Of a stretch of DNA of 64,000 nt, positions 61,101 to 64,000 are shown piece by piece. The stretch covers positions 132,569,290 to 132,633,289 of the forward strand of contig OW121741.1 of assembly GCA_933228675.1 (NCBI GenBank), given 5' to 3'. The notes under the pieces are model-generated. The model did not search any database. It saw nothing but the letters and a program-made list of their open reading frames with translations, and was not told where the DNA came from. The stretch comes from Stomorhina lunata (Eukaryota > Arthropoda > Insecta > Diptera > Rhiniidae). The first letter of the stretch is position 1. Each line of letters begins with the position of its first letter. Both the position numbers and the translations under genes were made by a program.

Positions 61101-62775
61101 TTTTTAAAAAAACTAAGAAATTTTTGAAAAATTTGTTATAAAAATAAGAAATTTTTGAAAAATTTCCTATAAAAATAAGAAATTTTTGAAAAATTTTCTA
61201 TGAAAATAAGAAATTCTTGTAAAATTAAAAAATTTTTGATAAATTTCCTAAAAAAAAATAAGAAATTTTTAAAAATTTCACATAAAAATAAGAAATTTTT
61301 GAAAAATTCCATATAAATATAAGAAGTTTTTGAAAAACTTCGTATTTTTATAGAAAATTTTTCAAAATTTTTTTTTTATAGGAAATTTTTCCAAAATTTC
61401 TTACTTTTATAGGATTAAATAATAATAACAAATAAGAAAATTTAGAAAAATTTCCAGTGAAAATAAGAAATTTTTTACACATTTTTGAAGATTTCCTATA
61501 CAAATAAGACATTTGAAAAAAACTGGCTCAAGCATTTAAATCGGTTCACCCATTCTATTTTTATAGAACTTTTTATATTAGTATTACGTTACAAGTGAAC
61601 CTCCACGGTCCTTCGAATCTTTAAAATCGATTTTCTTAAAATTCTGGAGTGCTACAGCAAAACGCCGAGACACGTATTTCTTTACTTTAAGCCTATTTTC
61701 ATATTCTGTTAACATTACTCATGTGTACTCAAAAAAAAAATTATTTTGTCGTATTGTGTAATATGTATAATCTTGCTTCTCCAACCTCTAGAAGCTCTAC
61801 AGAATTTGATTTCAACAGACGGACAAGAAGACGGGAATCGCGAAATCGACATTTATAGGGTATAAAAATTCCCCTTTAAGGATTAAATTTTGTTAAAGGT
61901 TAAATTATATTAGGTTTGAAACGAAGAAAAAAAAATTACCATCAGGTTGCATTATGCCAGGATAAATGGCACGTAGAAAATCATCTGGCGTCATAAATAC
62001 GTTAGTGCTGTCAGGATTTGACAGACGTATCGTTGCAAAATAACGAAAAATTTTGTCTGGAGTGGAAAATTGACGAATACGATTTTCGTATTCGATAATC
62101 TTGAAAAAAAAAAAAATAAATAAAAACAAAAAACTTAAAATAAAGACAATAAAAAACTAATAAGGAGTTAAACCTCAAATTTTTTAACATAATTAAAAAA
62201 TTTATTTTTAATTTATGTGAATTTTTAACTGGACTTACTTTTCTTTCTCTAAACCCAACTTTTTCATTTCGTTTTTTTGATTTTTCTGATACTTCACCCT
62301 CTTCATCACTTTCGCTGTCACTGGATAATTCATCTCCTTTGGTCTCATGGGTTTCCTTATTATCATTGGCTAACTTTTTTTTACCCTTGTAAGAAACATC
62401 ATCCGTTTCTATCCCAGCATCTGCATCCACCTTGGGTGTTAGAAAATTCTTTACTCTGAAAAAAAAGAAAAGAATAATCAATAGATATTAGCTTTAGCTC
62501 TTTTACTATACAAACTTTTTCCAATCAGTCAGACAAATGACAAACAATGAGCCAATAATCAAATGGAAGATCTTGGTAAAGTTGGGAGTAATCTCCTTTT
62601 GATGACCAAATTTCTTATGACCCCTAGTTCCAAATGGTGTCTGATCCACCAAACTATTTGAAGGCAAACGGAAAGCTGCCAAGGTCTGAGCTCCGATATA
62701 ATTGGCAAAGATATTACGATGCGGTGCAGTTAGTTGACGTGCTACCAAAGCACCACATTGTCTCAAAATAGACAT
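43016..62775 (-). CDS. MICU1: MICU1, EF-hand regulator of the mitochondrial calcium uniporter (8 exon positions, exon 3 duplicated)
   Basis: Spliced on the minus strand: 62775-62516, 62455-62239, one of 62099-61940 or 59619-59457, 59362-59325, 59104-58990, 44362-44202, 43690-43231, 43170-43016; 521 or 522 residues. Every junction is GT-AG and in phase. The N-terminus is basic ([14 protein letters not shown]) with a hydrophobic helix at 69-82, fitting mitochondrial import and membrane anchoring. A polybasic KSKKR (about 145-149) precedes [17 protein letters not shown]-hand 1 is [12 protein letters not shown] (278-289); EF-hand 2 is [12 protein letters not shown] (469-480). Cys511 in LKCARET matches the human cysteine used for disulfide dimerisation. 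In the family this protein senses intermembrane-space calcium and gates MCU. It is convergent with vri, and its intron 5 hosts another gene. Confidence 0.95.
43231..43690 (-). CDS. MICU1: MICU1 exon 7
   Basis: 460 nt, acceptor attcag, donor gtaagt. Opens [20 protein letters not shown] and includes [19 protein letters not shown] and [14 protein letters not shown]. It ends in the third residue of EF-hand 2 (DDN). The 511-nt intron 44201-43691 precedes it. Confidence 0.95.
44202..44362 (-). CDS. MICU1: MICU1 exon 6 (EF-hand 1)
   Basis: 161 nt, acceptor tttttag, donor gtaagt. It encodes [12 protein letters not shown], the canonical calcium loop [12 protein letters not shown], then [19 protein letters not shown] and HANTGNTFK. 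It lies 14.6 kb from exon 5. Confidence 0.95.
44520..44880. repeat. Three diverged repeats of about 115-145 bp in MICU1 intron 5
   Basis: A block with GGGGA...CTCCC(T), then CCGAT or CCGTTC, then a run ending in a CATT (as in AAGCTCATT and GGGTCATT) occurs at about 44530, 44676 and 44793. Origin unknown. Confidence 0.5.
45355..45840 (+). repeat. Interspersed repeat with GTCGGTC...GCCCGACC hairpin, leading into a satellite
   Basis: Begins AAGTCGGTCAAGCCCGACCA and CGATACCCTTCACCACTAGG, a terminus style common in fly repeats. It ends with CGGACTGATATCGCTAAATA, AAAAGGTGGGTGTAAG and ACCCTTTCCACCACTG, passing straight into the 31-bp array. A fragment of similar start is at about 55887-55925. Confidence 0.65.
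45845..46915 (+). repeat. 31-bp satellite array J (CTCTTCCCACTGTCAA type), near-identical
   Basis: About 34 copies of CTTTTCTATAGAAAA joined to CTCTTCCCACTGTCAA. Variation is almost nil (for example TATACT at the second copy, TTAACACTG near 46060, CTCTCCCC near 46862). Lies in MICU1 intron 5. Confidence 0.96.
46940..47765 (+). repeat. 19-bp satellite array K
   Basis: About 43 diverged copies of TTCACTAAAAATTAAATTT, passing into TTCAATAAAAATTCAAATT after 47590. It directly abuts array J. Confidence 0.88.
47766..48089. other. Unique spacer in MICU1 intron 5
   Basis: Higher GC than its flanks, with phrases such as ACGTTCGTAATACAACGAGA and TCTGCCAATGACACAAGGAC. Possibly a transposon remnant (mariner flanks often look like this), but not identified. 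Confidence 0.35.
48090..48335 (-). repeat. Short 31-bp satellite block L
   Basis: About eight units of AGGAAATTTTTCAAAAATTT with TACTATTTT or TTCTATTTT. The 48359 MITE-like element follows 24 bp later. Confidence 0.88.
48359..48565. mobile_element. Small inverted-repeat element (MITE-like)
   Basis: 207 bp with inverted ends GGGCCAATGTCA...GTTTTGAG on both sides. A partial relative at about 26346-26411 shares the left end and also the preceding TGTGGCTTG-TGCTAAAA, so the true left boundary may be about 18 bp further out. Target duplication not resolved. Confidence 0.65.
48566..50011. other. MICU1 intron 5 unique sequence upstream of the nested gene
   Basis: Contains a short GC-rich patch (49605-49650) and a 61-codon ORF at 49506-49691 with a hydrophobic stretch but no homologue I know. 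It might include the sulfotransferase promoter. Confidence 0.4.
50012..50060. repeat. Perfect 19-bp hairpin
   Basis: TTGAGCCAATACATAATAA, an 11-nt loop, then its exact reverse complement. GAGCCAATA...TAA is also found near the 3' end of the interspersed repeat (26284, 40276 complement, 57296), so the hairpin is probably two facing remnants of that repeat. Confidence 0.8.
50061..50456. other. Unique spacer
   Basis: No gene or repeat recognised. Confidence 0.5.
50457..52580 (-). repeat. 31-bp satellite array M, reverse orientation
   Basis: About 68 units of AGGAAATTTTTCAAAAATTT with TACTATTTTTAT or TTCTTATTTTTAT. The phrase TTTACTATTAAAAA recurs at about 50600 and 51630, marking a duplicated block of about 1 kb. 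It ends 140 bp before the sulfotransferase ATG. Confidence 0.94.
52722..52907 (+). CDS. Sulfotransferase exon 1 (membrane anchor)
   Basis: 62 codons from ATG 52722, ending phase 0 before gtaaag. It carries the signal anchor [16 protein letters not shown] and the start of the lumenal stem. Confidence 0.88.
52722..54446 (+). CDS. Carbohydrate sulfotransferase (CHST8-14/HNK-1 type), nested in MICU1 intron 5
   Basis: Spliced CDS 52722-52907, 52974-53304, 53651-54197, 54263-54446; about 415 residues with GT-AG introns in phase. A type II anchor (hydrophobic 17-32 after a short basic N-terminus) indicates a Golgi enzyme. The 5'-PAPS loop is KAASSTW (from Lys159); the 3'-phosphate site is [16 protein letters not shown] (RDPFER 217-222). 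The family signature [14 protein letters not shown] begins at 285, followed by [11 protein letters not shown]. By family it transfers sulfate from PAPS to a glycan; the acceptor sugar cannot be told from sequence. It runs opposite to MICU1 inside its 14.6 kb intron. I chose ATG 52722 over the upstream in-frame GTG. A Drosophila orthologue probably exists, but I do not assign a symbol. Confidence 0.92.
52974..53304 (+). CDS. Sulfotransferase exon 2 (stem and 5'-PAPS loop)
   Basis: The acceptor aactttaag at 52973 gives [12 protein letters not shown] in phase. The alternative AG at 52990 would leave a stop codon in frame, so it is rejected. It ends phase 1 at gtaagt after [14 protein letters not shown]. 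Confidence 0.88.
53651..54197 (+). CDS. Sulfotransferase exon 3 (catalytic core)
   Basis: Acceptor atttaaag, donor gtgagt, ending phase 2. It contains RDPFER, DEHWSP, CTPC and the IGKVETF block. The 346-nt intron before it shows nothing else. Confidence 0.92.
54263..54446 (+). CDS. Sulfotransferase exon 4 (C-terminus)
   Basis: Acceptor gttatag. It encodes [20 protein letters not shown] and a Tyr-rich tail ending at TAA 54444-54446. 'Y...L..IYK.DF.LF.Y' is the usual family ending. A MITE begins 5 nt downstream. Confidence 0.9.
54452..54987. mobile_element. MITE abutting the sulfotransferase stop codon
   Basis: 536 bp with inverted termini GAAACACAATTGGGACGAA and its slightly diverged complement (TTCGTTCCAATTGTGTTTC). 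The subterminal regions repeat ACGAA/TTCGT motifs many times, as in hAT-like MITEs. No clear target duplication could be read. It starts 5 nt after the sulfotransferase stop and contains AATAAA at 54550-54555. Confidence 0.78.
54988..55974. other. AT-rich intronic spacer
   Basis: A-rich and T-rich low-complexity DNA, with a short repeat-like fragment (GGCCAAGCCTGACCATATGG) at about 55888. No gene. Confidence 0.5.
55975..57380 (+). repeat. Dipteran interspersed repeat, near full length
   Basis: Starts with a small hairpin (TTCGGCTGTGCCGAA) and TATACCCACCATCAA, and ends with the inverted counterpart TTGATGGTGGGTATA. Inside it repeats phrases such as GGGAGCTATGGTCAAATGTG and AACCGATTTT, so it contains diverged internal duplications. 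It has no transposase-like ORF, so it is probably a non-autonomous mobile element; I cannot name the superfamily. Confidence 0.7.
57855..58738 (+). mobile_element. Internally deleted mariner-like element
   Basis: 884 bp with TA duplications (57853-57854, 58739-58740) and inverted termini sharing GGGTTATCCATTT and an outward AAAAGT. It keeps both transposase ends: the N-terminal helix-turn-helix (ATG 57972, [17 protein letters not shown]) and the C-terminal half ([13 protein letters not shown] to [18 protein letters not shown]). A deletion near 58285, just after SYGTL, has removed the first catalytic domain. It lies in MICU1 intron 5, close to exon 5. Confidence 0.9.
57972..58657 (+). pseudogene. 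Transposase remnant of the deleted mariner-like element
   Basis: Two reading pieces: 57972-58259 (DNA-binding part, stop after LSIPRRF) and about 58301-58657 (second and third catalytic aspartates). The segment with the first aspartate is missing, so no active enzyme can be made. The second piece is uninterrupted between QQDGATC and LDFF and shows a D-to-D spacing of 41, consistent with the rosa-like DD41D group. Confidence 0.85.
58990..59104 (-). CDS. MICU1: MICU1 exon 5
   Basis: 115 nt with acceptor cttcag and donor gtaagt. It encodes [20 protein letters not shown] and [18 protein letters not shown], matching the human [20 protein letters not shown] region. Ends phase 1, completing Thr265 with exon 6. 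Confidence 0.92.
59325..59362 (-). CDS. MICU1: MICU1 exon 4 (38-nt microexon)
   Basis: Acceptor ttttcag and donor gtaagt bracket 38 nt that read [13 protein letters not shown] after joining the G from exon 3. Human MICU1 has LGLDQYI at this point, which fixes the microexon. Confidence 0.9.
59457..59619 (-). CDS. MICU1: MICU1 alternative exon 3B
   Basis: 163 nt, starting phase 0 and ending phase 1, acceptor ccag, donor gtacgt. It encodes [20 protein letters not shown], then [20 protein letters not shown] and [14 protein letters not shown]. It has one more residue than 3A and diverges mainly between FAT and FMTP, so the isoforms differ in one surface segment before EF-hand 1. Confidence 0.92.
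59855..61400. repeat. 31-bp satellite array N with internal orientation switches, between MICU1 exons 3A and 3B
   Basis: Mostly reverse orientation from about 59900 to 60240, forward from 60245 to about 61330, then reverse again. The 60245 switch passes through a perfect palindrome (TATTTTTATAAAAATA). Units are highly diverged. Confidence 0.88.
61940..62099 (-). CDS. MICU1: MICU1 alternative exon 3A
   Basis: 160 nt, starting phase 0 and ending phase 1, acceptor tcaag, donor gtaatt. It encodes [20 protein letters not shown], then [20 protein letters not shown] and [13 protein letters not shown]. It is a paralogous duplicate of the exon at 59457-59619; both align with the human segment beginning [20 protein letters not shown]. 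Confidence 0.92.
62239..62455 (-). CDS. MICU1: MICU1 exon 2 (acidic/polybasic linker)
   Basis: Acceptor tttttcag, donor gtaagt. It encodes VKNFLTPKV, a Lys/Asp/Glu/Ser-rich linker, KSKKR and GFRERK, aligning with the human polybasic segment that ends GFRDRK. Ends phase 0. Confidence 0.9.
62516..62775 (-). CDS. MICU1: MICU1 exon 1 (targeting region and hydrophobic helix)
   Basis: ATG at 62775, donor gtttgt after 62516, ending phase 2 (AA|A = Lys87). The first 37 residues lack acidic residues and contain Arg and His, as in a mitochondrial presequence. [14 protein letters not shown] (69-82) could be the membrane helix. Confidence 0.9.
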
Positions 62776-63189
62776 GACCCCACAATCCTTGTGGAACTAC
62801 CCTTTAGACTAAACAATAAATTGGCACAACCACCACAAAACAATCGAAAGAATTTTTAATTCCAACTCTTGGATTTTTTACACGTTAAAAAGTTTATAAA
62901 ATCATTCGTTAAAGTTTTAAAAGAATTTGCTTGTCGTTTTAAAACTATTTTTAGCACTTTTTCGCAATTTATTTATATGAAATTCTTTTCTTTATTTGTT
63001 CGTATATTTTCAATAAATTGATGTTATCTTTAAACAGCTGTTAGGCAGAGCTGCCAACTTTTTACAATGGCAGCTGTCTTTCTAGTTGCCAGACGCAAAA
63101 ACTAATGGCTTGAGTTACCAACACTCAATGAAATATTTCAAGCAGCCTAAAGGTATAGAGAGATTTTTACGCAACAGTTATAAAAAATT
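62776..63189 (-). promoter_or_regulatory. MICU1: MICU1 5' flank / probable promoter
   Basis: 414 bp of non-repetitive DNA between the MICU1 ATG and array O; a promoter must lie here or beyond. CAGCTG occurs at about 63036 and 63070. No TATA box clearly placed. Confidence 0.45.
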
Positions 63190-64000
63190 TAAAAAAATTC
63201 TTATTCCTATAGCAAATTTTTCCACATTTTTTTTTATTTTTAGAGGAAATTTGTTAAAAATTTCTTATTTTTAGAGAAAACTTTTCTAAAATTTCTTATT
63301 TTTAGAAGAAATTTTTTTGAAATTTCCTATTTTTGGAGAAAACTTTTTAAAAATTTCTTATTATTATCGGATTTTTATCAAAAATTTCTTATTTATATAG
63401 GAAATTTTTCAAAAATTTCTTATTTTTATAGGAATTTTTTTTAAAATTCTTATTTTAAAAGGAAATTTTTCAATATTTTTATTTTTATAGAAAATTTTTC
63501 AAAAATTTCTTATTTTTATAGGAAATTTTTCGAAAATTTCTTATTTTTATAGGAAAATTTTCGAAAATTTCTTATTTTTATAGGAAATTTTTCGAAAATT
63601 TCTTATTTTTATAGGAAATTTTTCAAAATTTTCTAATTTGTTTAGGAAGTTTTTTTTTTTAATTTGTTATTTTATAAAGAACATTTTTCAAATTTTTTTT
63701 ATTTTTATAAACATATTTTTAACATTTTTTTTATATTTGTTCAAAAATTTCTTTTTACTATAAAAATTTTTCAAAAATTTCTTATTTTTATAGAAAATTT
63801 TTCAAAAATTTATTATTTTTATAGGATTTTTTTTTAAATTTCTTATTTTTATAGGAAATTTTTCAAAAATTTGTTATTTTTATAGGAAATTTTTTCAAAA
63901 TTTCTTATTTTTATAGGAAATTTTTCAAAAATTTCTTATTTTTATAGGAAATTTTTTTAAAAATTTCTTATTGTTATAGGAAATTTTTCAAAAATTTCTT
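63190..64000 (-). repeat. 31-bp satellite array O, reverse orientation
   Basis: About 26 units of TTATTTTTATAGG with AAATTTTTCAAAAATTT; the left part is more decayed. Continues past the window end. Confidence 0.92.

Overview
The window is eukaryotic, AT-rich insect DNA. Two genes with clear fly homologues (vrille and the mitochondrial calcium regulator MICU1), GT-AG introns, mariner/Tc1-type transposons and long AT-rich satellites point to a higher fly. A calyptrate such as a blow fly or house fly relative is my inference. No bacterial, CRISPR or rRNA features are seen.

Layout. 1-23,530: no convincing gene; blocks of short tandem repeats (31-bp or 29-bp units) alternate with 0.7-1.6 kb unique spacers. 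23,531-28,420: unique sequence plus a cluster of small transposons, including a 1.6 kb palindromic element inserted in the end of an older mariner copy. 29,881-36,492 (+): vri, three coding exons with a 4.1 kb first intron. 36,493-40,152: vri 3' flank with two Tc1-type MITEs and a full-length, frameshifted mariner-like element. 40,201-42,310: interspersed-repeat end joined to a 29-bp satellite. 62,775-43,016 (-): MICU1, eight coding positions spread over about 20 kb, convergent with vri. Its 14.6 kb intron 5 holds satellites, mobile elements and, on the opposite strand, a complete four-exon carbohydrate sulfotransferase gene (52,722-54,446). Exon 3 of MICU1 exists as two alternative copies (61,940-62,099 and 59,457-59,619) whose phases allow only one per mRNA. 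The window ends in another satellite upstream of MICU1.

The three genes share no pathway: vri is a circadian/developmental bZIP repressor, MICU1 gates the mitochondrial calcium uniporter, and the sulfotransferase is a Golgi enzyme. What unites the window is its repeat biology. By my estimate about 25 kb (near 39 percent) is one superfamily of 29-31 bp satellites built round TATAGG/CCTATA or TTTTCTATAGAAAA cores, in both orientations, with signs of local homogenisation, higher-order duplication and linkage to mobile-element ends. All splice sites and coordinates were derived by eye; homology calls rest on recalled family motifs, not searches.
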